64,000 nt of DNA from Streptococcus sp. F0442 (GTDB lineage: Bacteria > Bacillota > Bacilli > Lactobacillales > Streptococcaceae), in NCBI RefSeq assembly GCF_000314795.2, contig NZ_KB373314.1, positions 678,418 through 742,417 of the forward strand. The letters run 5' to 3'. The notes under the pieces are model-generated. The model was not told the DNA's origin, ran no database searches, and saw only the letters and a list, made by a program, of their open reading frames with translations. The position numbers were made by a program, and so were the translations under genes. Of the stretch, positions 54,684 to 62,267 are shown piece by piece (the first letter of the stretch is position 1; each line of letters opens with the position of its first letter).

Positions 54684-54962
54684 CTATCCTTTTAGGGCCA
54701 CAGATGAGGTCTCTAATCGCTGCAAACTACCGACAAAATCTGTATCTAACTCTTTGAGATAGCAAGGCAAGACCTTTTTGACATAACGTTCTTTCTTTAA
54801 GTCTTCCATGATTTGATCAGCTTTGCCACTATCCACATACAATTGGACATAGCGACATTTCTTGGAATGATACAAGACATCTCCAACTGATTGTAATTTT
54901 TTTCCATCCCGATTGTAATACAATTTAACAATCAAGCCTGTTCTTTCTTGTTTCTCAAACAT
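54684..54962 (-). CDS. YlbG-family protein (DUF2129)
   Basis: 92 residues, with RTGLIVKLYYNRDGKKLQSV, DVLYHSKKCRYVQLYVD and VKKVLPCYLKELDTDF matching the small cytoplasmic YlbG family. Function not established. It lies between clpP and livJ as in other streptococci. Confidence 0.85.
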   Translation of the reverse strand: MFEKQERTGLIVKLYYNRDGKKLQSVGDVLYHSKKCRYVQLYVDSGKADQIMEDLKKERYVKKVLPCYLKELDTDFVGSLQRLETSSVALKG

Positions 54963-55034
54963 GGTTAATCCCTTTCTCGTTCTGTTACTAGTATATCAAA
55001 TTTCAAGAAAAAGAACTACTCTTTTATGAGTAGC

Positions 55035-55062
55035 AAAAAAGGCTGGACCATCGCCCAGCCTC
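55035..55062 (-). terminator. clpP terminator
   Basis: On the minus strand AGGCTGG pairs with CCAGCCT, then TTTTTTGC. Confidence 0.85.
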
Positions 55063-55085
55063 CATGGTCTTCCCTTTAGAAAGGG

Positions 55086-55676
55086 TTAGCCCAGATTATT
55101 ATTGGCCATGATTTCATCAATAAAGCCATATTCAAGAGTTTCTTGCGCACTCATCCAATTATCACGTTCTGCATCTGCATGCACTTTTTCGATCGGTTGA
55201 CTTGAATTTTCCGCAAGGATTTTTTCCAAGTTATTCCGTGTTTTGAGCAAATGTTCTGCTGCGATCGCCATATCGGTTTGTTGGGTACCGCCACCAGTGC
55301 CCCCCATTGGTTGGTGGATCATGTACTCAGCATTTGGCAACATGAAACGTTTGCCTTTCGCACCACTTGACGCAATCACAGTCCCCATTGAAGCTGCCAT
55401 CCCCATAACAATGGTTTGGACATCTGACTTGATAAAGTTCATGGTATCGACGATAGCCAGACCTGCTGAAACAGAACCTCCTGGGGTATTGATATACATA
55501 TAGATATCTTTGGTGTTATCTTGAGCATCCAAGAAGAGCAATTGGGCAATAATCGAATTGGCCATTTGATCCTCAACTGGACCTGTCACCATGATAATCC
55601 GATCTTTCAACAGACGGGAATAAATATCGTAAGAACGTTCTCCACGGCTGGTTTGTTCAATAACTACTGGAATCAT
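55086..55676 (-). CDS. clpP: ATP-dependent Clp protease proteolytic subunit
   Basis: 196 residues, standard ClpP. Catalytic Ser in [14 protein letters not shown], His in [10 protein letters not shown], and Asp near 171. It forms the tetradecameric protease with ClpC/ClpE/ClpX ATPases. A CtsR operator overlaps the promoter. Confidence 0.98.
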   Translation of the reverse strand: MIPVVIEQTSRGERSYDIYSRLLKDRIIMVTGPVEDQMANSIIAQLLFLDAQDNTKDIYMYINTPGGSVSAGLAIVDTMNFIKSDVQTIVMGMAASMGTVIASSGAKGKRFMLPNAEYMIHQPMGGTGGGTQQTDMAIAAEHLLKTRNNLEKILAENSSQPIEKVHADAERDNWMSAQETLEYGFIDEIMANNNLG

Positions 55677-55738
55677 TTATTCTTCTCCTTTAGTATCCAT
55701 TCATTCTCACAATTCGTGAGGTTCAAGGTATATTTGCT

Positions 55739-55768
55739 ATTATAAACCAATGGTCAAAAAAGGTCAAT
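55739..55768 (-). promoter_or_regulatory. clpP promoter with CtsR operator
   Basis: Minus strand TTGACC (55762-55767) and TATAAT (55739-55744), 17-base spacer. The plus strand reads GGTCAAA-AAA-GGTCAAT (55752-55768), the heptad direct repeat bound by CtsR, sitting on the -35 so heat-labile repression is expected. Confidence 0.88.
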
Positions 55769-55803
55769 TTTTTAGCACCTATCCCTTACTATGACTGGGC
55801 TTT

Positions 55804-56433
55804 TTATTTAGTACCGAACAAACGGTCACCCGCATCTCCAAGACCTGGAACAATGTAGCCATGATCATTCAAGTGGTCGTCGAGAGCTGCTGTAAAGATA
55901 TCAACATCTGGATGCGCTTCTTGAAGAGCTTTCACCCCTTCTGGTGCCGCCACCAAGCAGACAAACTTGATATGGCTAGCGCCACGTTTTTTCAAGGAAT
56001 CAATTGCTAGAATAGCGGATCCGCCCGTAGCAAGCATCGGGTCTACTACAAAGATGCGACGTTGATCAATATCTTCTGGCAATTTCACCAAGTATTCAAC
56101 TGGCTTCAAGGTTTCTTCATCACGGTACATCCCGATATGGCCAACCTTAGCAGCTGGTACCAAACTCAAGAGCCCATCGACCATCCCAATGCCTGCACGA
56201 AGGATTGGAACAATGGCCAATTTCTTCCCTGCAATTTGTTTTTGAACGGTTTTGGTAATCGGTGTTTCAATTTCTACATCTTCAAGAGGTAATTCGCGCA
56301 AGACTTCGTAACCCATCAACATAGCAATCTCATCTACCAATTCACGAAAGGCCTTCGTAGAGGTATCTGTCCGACGAAGAATAGATAATTTGTGTTGAAT
56401 CAGTGGATGTGTAATAACTTCTAGTTTTCCCAT
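55804..56433 (-). CDS. upp: Uracil phosphoribosyltransferase
   Basis: 209 residues. The PRPP-binding motif [13 protein letters not shown] and [11 protein letters not shown] at the C-terminus define UPRTase (uracil + PRPP to UMP). AAGAAGGATC precedes the ATG. The 140-base leader holds an antiterminator/terminator switch. Confidence 0.97.
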   Translation of the reverse strand: MGKLEVITHPLIQHKLSILRRTDTSTKAFRELVDEIAMLMGYEVLRELPLEDVEIETPITKTVQKQIAGKKLAIVPILRAGIGMVDGLLSLVPAAKVGHIGMYRDEETLKPVEYLVKLPEDIDQRRIFVVDPMLATGGSAILAIDSLKKRGASHIKFVCLVAAPEGVKALQEAHPDVDIFTAALDDHLNDHGYIVPGLGDAGDRLFGTK

Positions 56434-56464
56434 TTTTGAGATCCTTCTTTCTAAGCTGCGATCC

Positions 56465-56512
56465 TTTAAAAAGGAGCTTGGATTGAGAAAGAGTCAAGCT
56501 CTCCCTCTTTCT
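56465..56512 (-). promoter_or_regulatory. upp leader attenuator
   Basis: On the minus strand the terminator is GAGAGCTTG...CAAGCTC followed by CTTTTT (stem arms 56495-56501 and 56474-56480). The competing antiterminator is AGAAAGAG (56505-56512) with CTCTTTCT (56486-56493), whose 3' arm lies in the terminator loop and whose formation strains the terminator. Both arms are perfect. The sensor is unknown. Confidence 0.6.
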
Positions 56513-56575
56513 GTTACTCCTTTTTTGATACGCGCAACACGTGGAAATCATCTTTTCCAACTTTATATTCGTCTT

Positions 56576-56581
56576 ATTATA
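56576..56581 (-). promoter_or_regulatory. upp extended -10 promoter
   Basis: Minus strand TGGTATAAT, about 140 bases before the upp start; no clear -35. Confidence 0.55.
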
Positions 56582-56593
56582 CCAAATTTTACC

Positions 56594-56641
56594 AAAAAAA
56601 GAGAGCCCTTACACTTAATTTTTTAAGTTCGGACTCACTCT
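56594..56641 (-). terminator. mgtA terminator
   Basis: On the minus strand AGAG..AGTCC pairs with GGGCTCTCT around an inner ACTTAA/TTAAGT hairpin, then TTTTTT. It separates mgtA from the upp promoter. Confidence 0.65.
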
Positions 56642-56654
56642 TTCTATGGAAAAA

Positions 56655-59315
56655 TCACAACCATTCTTTGTATTTCTTAATATAGATACGTTTGACAACT
56701 GTCACACTCAGCATATAGAGGACGATAATCGCAAACAATAGAACAAAGTACAATCCATTTAGCTGGCTCAACTTCAAGATAGAAGCCAAAGGACTATATG
56801 GAAGGGAGGTTACAAAGAAGGCTGCTGCTAGGGTCGTCACCACGACTGAGAAGGCTGGACGACTTTGGATAAATGGCAGTTTTGGTGAACGCAACATATG
56901 AATAACCATGGTTTGAGACCACATGGATTCGATAAACCATCCGGTTTGGAAAACCATAATAAAGGCTGCTGCGTCTGCTGCTCCATGGTTGTAGCCATGA
57001 CCTAAAATCATTGGGACAAGAAGGAAGTAAAGAAGCATGTAGGTGATGATATCAAATACAGATGAAATTGGACCAATCCAGGCCATAAAGCGCATGATAG
57101 AGTTTGCTTCCCAGATACGAGGTTTCTTGAGGAATTCCTTGTCGACATTGTCAAAAGGTAGGGCGATACAAGAAAGATCATAGATAAGATTGAGCACAAT
57201 CAAATGAACGGGAGCCATTGGAAGGAAGGGCAAAAAGATGCTAGCAAAGAGAAGAGAAAAGATATTCCCGAAGTTAGAAGAGACCGTCATCTTGATGTAC
57301 TTGGTCATATTGGCATAGACCTTGCGGCCTTCGACCAAGCCTTTTTCAAGAACCATCAAGTCCTTATCCAGAAGGATGACATCTGCCGTTTCTTTGGCAA
57401 TATCAACAGCGGTATCCACGGAGATCCCAACGTCTGAGACCTTCATAGATGGAGCATCGTTAATACCATCTCCCATGTAACCAACCTTGTGGCCATTGTT
57501 CTTTAGGCACAAGATGATCCGGGCTTTTTGATCTGGTGATAGTTTGGCAAAGACCGTTGTTGTTTCCACAACTTGTGCTAACTCTTGGTCAGTCATCGTA
57601 TCAATTTCGCTTCCCAAAAGAATCCGCTCTACATCTAGTCCTACTTTTTCACAGACAGCTTGGGTGACCTTTTCATTGTCCCCAGTTAAGATCTTGGTGG
57701 TTACCCCATATTCTGCAAGAGCTTTAATCGCTGGAGCTGCAGAAGGTTTTGGTGGATCAAGAAAGGCAAGGTAACCGGTTAGGATCATGTCTCCTTCATC
57801 TTCAACACTAAAGATTTCATTTTCGTCCAAGTCGGTTTTGTAGCTGACACCCAAAACACGAAGACCTTGTTCATTTAACTGAGCAACTTCAGCGAGGACC
57901 TCTTGACGGACTTCATCTGTCAAGCGTTTAATCTCTCCCTTGTACTCAACATAAGTCGATACAGAAAGCATTTCTTCCAAGGCACCCTTAGTCACCATGC
58001 TGACCACACCGTCTTCGTCTTTGACAATGACACTCATGCGACGACGTTCAAAATCAAAGGGCAATTCATCAATCTTATGGAAGTTTTGATCCAGATCGCG
58101 GACGATTTCATGTTTCTTGGCTTCTTTATGGGTCCGATTGATAATCGCCCGGTCCATCAAATTTTTTAGCCCGGTTTGGAAATAGGAATTCAAGTAAGCC
58201 CGGCGAAGGACTGATAGATCCAAATCGCCATGGATATCAAGCGGATACTCCAAAACGATTTCATCTTGGGTCAAGGTTCCTGTTTTATCTGTACACAAAA
58301 TATCAATAGCCCCGAGGTCTTGAATGGCATTGAGTTTTTTGATAACGACTTTTTCCTTGGCCATGATGATGGATCCCTTAGCAAGACTCGCTGTAATAAT
58401 CATCGGCAGCATTTCAGGAGTCAAACCAACCCCAACGCTGAGGGCAAAGACACCCGCTTCTAACCAGTCACCGTCTGTGAGGCCATTGATCACAAAGACA
58501 ACGGGCACCATCACTAACATGAGCCGAATCAAGAGCCAAGAGATGGTATTCATTTCTCTCTCAAATGAGGTTGGTTCGTCATAGGTGTTGATGGTTTGCT
58601 CAATAGCGCCCATCATGGTTTCATCCCCCACGACCAAGACCAAGGCTGTCGCCCGCCCTGAGATGACATTTGTCCCCATAAAGGCCAAGCTTTCACTCTC
58701 CAAAAGACTATCTAGATTTTGACTGTCAGCTTTTCTGAGACAAACCTTTTCAACAGCATCACTTTCCCCTGTGAGACCAGATTGTTGGACAAAGAAGTCA
58801 CGGGAATCAATCAAGACCACATCAGCTGGGATCATATCACCGGCACTCAGTTTGATCACATCTCCTACGACGATTTCATCAATAGGAATTTCTTGTTCTG
58901 ATCCATCACGCAGAACGGTTGCTGTATTGACAATCATACGTGATAAGTTGCTAGCTGCTTTGTCGCTCCGCAATTCTTGAATGAAGCGGATCCCACCAGA
59001 GATCAAGACCAAGGTCACAATGATGATAGAGGTCGTTGGGTCCTGCTCACCTGGTTTTGCTAGCCAGACATTAGTGATGAAGGAAACCAGCGCAATGACC
59101 AACAAAATCACTGTAAAAGGATTGATGATCGATTCGTAGATCTTTTTGATCATGGAATCTTCTTGACCTTTTGTGATGACATTTTCGCCATAAGTATCTC
59201 GGTTTTCTTCTACTTGATCGTCAACCAAACCAAGGGCACTGGTTTTGTAGGTAGCAAAGGTGCTTTCAAGCGGTTCTTGAAGAGCAGCAATGAGTCTTTC
59301 TTTATTTGTTTGCAT
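56655..59315 (-). CDS. mgtA: Mg2+-transporting P-type ATPase
   Basis: 886 residues, type IIIB P-ATPase. SGLTGESDAVEK (actuator), ILCTDKTGTLTQDE (phosphorylated Asp), YMGDGINDAPSMKVSDVGIS (hinge) and ten transmembrane helices. NLIYDLSCIALPFDNVD in the membrane region is typical of MgtA/MgtB. It imports Mg2+. The start at 59315 follows AAAAAGGAG at eight bases; an in-frame TTG at 59333 would place this site inside the gene. An M-box riboswitch upstream confirms the Mg2+ role. Confidence 0.93.
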   Translation of the reverse strand: MQTNKERLIAALQEPLESTFATYKTSALGLVDDQVEENRDTYGENVITKGQEDSMIKKIYESIINPFTVILLVIALVSFITNVWLAKPGEQDPTTSIIIVTLVLISGGIRFIQELRSDKAASNLSRMIVNTATVLRDGSEQEIPIDEIVVGDVIKLSAGDMIPADVVLIDSRDFFVQQSGLTGESDAVEKVCLRKADSQNLDSLLESESLAFMGTNVISGRATALVLVVGDETMMGAIEQTINTYDEPTSFEREMNTISWLLIRLMLVMVPVVFVINGLTDGDWLEAGVFALSVGVGLTPEMLPMIITASLAKGSIIMAKEKVVIKKLNAIQDLGAIDILCTDKTGTLTQDEIVLEYPLDIHGDLDLSVLRRAYLNSYFQTGLKNLMDRAIINRTHKEAKKHEIVRDLDQNFHKIDELPFDFERRRMSVIVKDEDGVVSMVTKGALEEMLSVSTYVEYKGEIKRLTDEVRQEVLAEVAQLNEQGLRVLGVSYKTDLDENEIFSVEDEGDMILTGYLAFLDPPKPSAAPAIKALAEYGVTTKILTGDNEKVTQAVCEKVGLDVERILLGSEIDTMTDQELAQVVETTTVFAKLSPDQKARIILCLKNNGHKVGYMGDGINDAPSMKVSDVGISVDTAVDIAKETADVILLDKDLMVLEKGLVEGRKVYANMTKYIKMTVSSNFGNIFSLLFASIFLPFLPMAPVHLIVLNLIYDLSCIALPFDNVDKEFLKKPRIWEANSIMRFMAWIGPISSVFDIITYMLLYFLLVPMILGHGYNHGAADAAAFIMVFQTGWFIESMWSQTMVIHMLRSPKLPFIQSRPAFSVVVTTLAAAFFVTSLPYSPLASILKLSQLNGLYFVLLFAIIVLYMLSVTVVKRIYIKKYKEWL

Positions 59316-59333
59316 TGGTATCTCCTTTTTCAA

Positions 59334-59423
59334 TCAGGAGCCAATCACTTTTGGAGTCCCTACGACACAAATCAGCGATTGGCTGGTTCGGTACGGTTCG
59401 GGATGATCGTCGATTTGTATCAT
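59334..59423 (-). CDS. Short ORF between M-box and mgtA
   Basis: 29 codons: MIQIDDHPEPYRTSQSLICV then VGTPKVIGS. AAAGGAG stands seven bases before its ATG, a better site than many annotated genes have. It begins after the M-box terminator, so it is made only in read-through transcripts, and ends 18 bases before mgtA. Its second half spans an 8-bp hairpin (AGCCAATC/GATTGGCT, 59339-59384). The acidic/proline run DDHPEP recalls the nascent-chain destabilising segment of enterobacterial MgtL; a regulatory role is inferred. Confidence 0.55.
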   Translation of the reverse strand: MIQIDDHPEPYRTSQSLICVVGTPKVIGS

Positions 59424-59461
59424 AGCTCTCTCCTTTCTCTTTTCTAGGTAAGGCATAAAAA

Positions 59462-59488
59462 GAGTCCTACCCTTGATCGGTAGGACTC
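59462..59488 (-). terminator. M-box expression-platform terminator
   Basis: On the minus strand GAGTCCTACC pairs with GGTAGGACTC, a perfect 10-bp stem, then TTTTT. Confidence 0.88.
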
Positions 59489-59529
59489 ATGAAACTCGTC
59501 ATTTATTTTTCAATCAAAACTCTTAAAAA

Positions 59530-59680
59530 ACTGACCGTCCAAGCTTTAGCTCCGCAAGGCGATGAAATGAGCTTAGTCTTGACCTTTGCGATCAGGACTG
59601 TTGACCAACGAGTAGTGTCTCCACTGCTTTGCGGTAGTCATCCGTATCCTTGTGGTAGCCTCACCTACCGTATTTCGAGT
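59530..59680 (-). promoter_or_regulatory. M-box (ykoK) magnesium riboswitch
   Basis: On the minus strand the aptamer shows the conserved M-box blocks in order: GGTAGGTGAGGCTACC, GGATACGGATGACTACCGC, GGTCAACAGTCCTGATCG, then GAGCTAAAGCTTGG near the end. It precedes a terminator and mgtA. High Mg2+ should favour termination. Confidence 0.92.
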
Positions 59681-59682
59681 TT

Positions 59683-59711
59683 ATTGTACTCCTTCACTTA
59701 CAGAAAGTCAA
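59683..59711 (-). promoter_or_regulatory. mgtA promoter
   Basis: Minus strand TTGACT (59706-59711) and TACAAT (59683-59688), 17-base spacer, immediately beyond the stop of the C-S lyase gene. Confidence 0.8.
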
Positions 59712-59714
59712 CAC

Positions 59715-60878
59715 TTATTTGTGAAAAGTTTCCACCAAGCGTTTGGTGATTTCTTCAATGAGGGTGAAGGGAGCTGCCACATTAAGGCGGGCATGCAAGG
59801 TTCCTTCTTTTCCGAAATCTGATCCACGGTTCAAAATCAATTTAGCTTGGTCATGGATTTTAGCATGTAGCTCATCATCCGTATAAGGATAGGCTGAAAA
59901 GTCCAACCAAAGAAGATAGGTTCCTTGGGGCTTCATGACACGGATTTGGGTCTTTTCATGCAATGCATCTACCACATAGTCAATGTGTTTTTCAAAGACT
60001 TGCTTGAGCTCCGTCAACCATGGCTTACCATGACGATAGGCAGCTTCCGTTGCAATATAACCTAAGCCTGAAATTTCATGTTGATTATTGGCCAATTGCC
60101 GTTGTTTAAAGGCTGTCCGAAGTTTTGGATTTTCAATGACCACATAGGAATTTTTTGTTCCTGCAATATTGAAGGTCTTGGTCGCACTAGTTAAGATCAA
60201 GCTAAAATCTTTAAAGCTTGGATCAACCGTGTTAAAGCTGGTATGACGGTGTCCAAACAAGGCTAAGTCTTGGTGAATTTCATCTGAAACGAGAAGGACT
60301 CCATGTTTTTGACAGAGATGGCCAATTTTTTCCAAGACCTCACGATCCCATACACGACCACCAGGATTGTGCGGATTACACAAGACATAGAGTTTGACAT
60401 CCTGCTCCACAATATCTTTTTCCAACTGATCAAAATCAATTTGAAAGAGTCCGTCTTTTTCAATCAGCGAATTTTCAATCAATTTTCGTCGATTGCACTT
60501 GACACTTCGTGCAAATGGAGGATAGACCGGTGTATTGATTAAGACCGCATCCCCTTCCTTGGTGAAGGCTTGAATAGCTGTTGAAATAGCTGGAACAACA
60601 CCTTCGATAAAGACGATCGCTTCCTTGTCAAAGGAATAACCGTGTTCTTCTTTTTCCCACTCAAGGATCGACTGATAGAGGCTGTCTGCAGCATAGGTGT
60701 AGCCGTAGACCATTTGGTCAGCATAGCCAATCACCGCTTCTCGTACTTCTGGAATGACGTTAAAATCCATGTCCGCGATCCAAGCCGGAATGATCTCTGG
60801 ATCCGTCTCTGTCTCTTTCCATTTATAGGTATGGTGGGTCAAGCGATTGGGTAAAGTCGTAAAATCATATTTGCTCAT
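59715..60878 (-). CDS. PLP-dependent C-S lyase (MalY/PatC type)
   Basis: 387 residues, fold type I aminotransferase class I/II. Pyridoxal Lys in SATKTFNIAGTKNSY, NPHNPGGRVW (phosphate/substrate loop), SDEIHQDL (Asp for the ring nitrogen), and Arg in HARLNVAAP. MalY-type enzymes in oral streptococci act as cystathionine beta-lyase and release H2S from cysteine. It starts one codon past its partner's stop. Confidence 0.9.
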   Translation of the reverse strand: MSKYDFTTLPNRLTHHTYKWKETETDPEIIPAWIADMDFNVIPEVREAVIGYADQMVYGYTYAADSLYQSILEWEKEEHGYSFDKEAIVFIEGVVPAISTAIQAFTKEGDAVLINTPVYPPFARSVKCNRRKLIENSLIEKDGLFQIDFDQLEKDIVEQDVKLYVLCNPHNPGGRVWDREVLEKIGHLCQKHGVLLVSDEIHQDLALFGHRHTSFNTVDPSFKDFSLILTSATKTFNIAGTKNSYVVIENPKLRTAFKQRQLANNQHEISGLGYIATEAAYRHGKPWLTELKQVFEKHIDYVVDALHEKTQIRVMKPQGTYLLWLDFSAYPYTDDELHAKIHDQAKLILNRGSDFGKEGTLHARLNVAAPFTLIEEITKRLVETFHK

Positions 60879-60879
60879 C

Positions 60880-61977
60880 TTAAGCCTCCAATGCTTGCTT
60901 CAAATCGTCAATCAAATCATCCGCATCTTCGATTCCGATAGACAAACGAAGCAGGTCATCTGTCAAACCGTATGAATGACGAACTTCAGCTGGAATATCA
61001 GCGTGGGTCTGGGTTGTAGGATAGGTAATAAGACTCTCAACTCCCCCCAGACTTTCTGCAAAAGTAAAGACTTGAAGAGAATTTAAAAAGTTAGGAATTT
61101 TTGTCTCATCCTGAATTTTAAAGGAGACCATTCCCCCTTTTCCAGTGTAGAGGACTTCTTTAACTTGAGGTGCTGTTTTCAAGAATTCAACCACCTTGCG
61201 AGCATTCTCTGTCGAACGCTCCATCCGGATCGAAAGTGTCTTGATCCCACGAATCAACAGATAACTGTCAAATGGGGAAAGAACGGCTCCCGTCGTGTTT
61301 AAATTATAAAAGAGTTGGTCATACAGGTCTACGTCATTGGTCACCACCACACCTGCTAGGACATCGTTGTGACCAGCTAAGTACTTGGTTGCTGAATGAA
61401 GAACAATATCTGCCCCCTCTTCAATCGGACGTTGGTAGATAGGGCTGTAGAAGGTATTGTCCACCACAACTTTGGCACCTTTTTCATGGGCTAATTTCGC
61501 TAAATGAGTAATATCAAATTCCAGCATCAATGGATTGGTTGGTGTTTCAATATAGAGGACATCCACCTGATCTTTTTCCAAGTGTTGGAGCAGTTCTTCC
61601 TCCGTGTTGGCATAAGTAAAAAAGAAACGACCTTCTTGTTCTTGTTGGTTAAACCAGCGGAAAGAACCCCCGTAAAGGTCACGAACTGCAAGCACTTTTG
61701 AACCAACAGGAAAAATGCTGAAAGCAAGAACAATCGCTGACATACCAGAGCTTGTCGCTAAAGCATAATCTGCACTTTCAATAGCAGCTAAAGTCTTTTC
61801 AGCTGTTGCACGGGTAGGATTTTTCGTACGGGTATAGTCAAAACCTGTAGACTGTCCAAATTCTGGATGTTGGTAAGTGGTTGAGAAATGCAAAGGAGTC
61901 GTCAAAGATCCAGTTGCTTTATCCGACTTGATTCCTGCCTGTGCCAAAATAGTATTGATTTTGCGTTTTTTACTCAT
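60880..61977 (-). CDS. Cystathionine gamma-synthase / lyase
   Basis: 365 residues of the Cys/Met metabolism PLP family: TPLHFSTTYQHP, YTRTKNPTRATAEKTLAAIE, VDNTFYSPIYQRPIEEGADI and SATKYLAGHNDVLAGVV with the PLP Lys. Family members are MetB, MetC or MetY; linkage to the MalY-type lyase and a MetR box favours transsulfuration toward methionine. CGGAGGG precedes the ATG at 61977; an in-frame TTG at 61995 would place that site inside the gene. Confidence 0.9.
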   Translation of the reverse strand: MSKKRKINTILAQAGIKSDKATGSLTTPLHFSTTYQHPEFGQSTGFDYTRTKNPTRATAEKTLAAIESADYALATSSGMSAIVLAFSIFPVGSKVLAVRDLYGGSFRWFNQQEQEGRFFFTYANTEEELLQHLEKDQVDVLYIETPTNPLMLEFDITHLAKLAHEKGAKVVVDNTFYSPIYQRPIEEGADIVLHSATKYLAGHNDVLAGVVVTNDVDLYDQLFYNLNTTGAVLSPFDSYLLIRGIKTLSIRMERSTENARKVVEFLKTAPQVKEVLYTGKGGMVSFKIQDETKIPNFLNSLQVFTFAESLGGVESLITYPTTQTHADIPAEVRHSYGLTDDLLRLSIGIEDADDLIDDLKQALEA

Positions 61978-62025
61978 ATTGCCCTCCGATAACAATTCAA
62001 TCTAACTGCTTACTATTTTATCACT

Positions 62026-62081
62026 ATTATAGGAAGAGCGGTTTTCCCATTTTCAAGACCCAGCTATAGTTTCAAACTATA
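62026..62081 (-). promoter_or_regulatory. Promoter and MetR/MtaR box of the sulfur operon
   Basis: TATAGTTTCAAACTATA (62065-62081) is a perfect palindrome matching the MetR/MtaR box of streptococci. On the minus strand it lies just upstream of TTGAAA (62051-62056) and TATAAT (62026-62031), the usual place for LysR activation. Confidence 0.8.
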
Positions 62082-62261
62082 AGAAAGAGAGTGGGACAGA
62101 AATCGATAATTCGTTAGAATTCGATTTCGTCGTCCCACCTCCGCACAGTTGAGTAGGGCTGTAAAAGCTGATGAAATCAGCGTAGTAGAGCCCACTCAAC
62201 CACTGCGTCTTGCTCGACAATCCAAAAACAATTAAGAGGCTAGGACTTTTGTCCCAGCCTC
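62082..62261 (-). repeat. 180-bp three-hairpin element, copy B
   Basis: Reverse complement of copy A at 32821-33000 with two differences (GCTGATTTC for GCCGATTTC; ATTATCGAT for ATTACCGAT). Its GAGGCTGGGAC terminator end faces the murJ stop; its other end touches the last base of the MetR box. Confidence 0.92.
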
Positions 62262-62267
62262 ACAGGT

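Noticed and set aside
56342..56560. 72-codon leftward ORF across the upp leader and upp start
   Set aside because: Out of frame with upp over 90 bases and with unnatural composition at the end; perhaps its beginning is translated as part of attenuation, but I do not call a gene.
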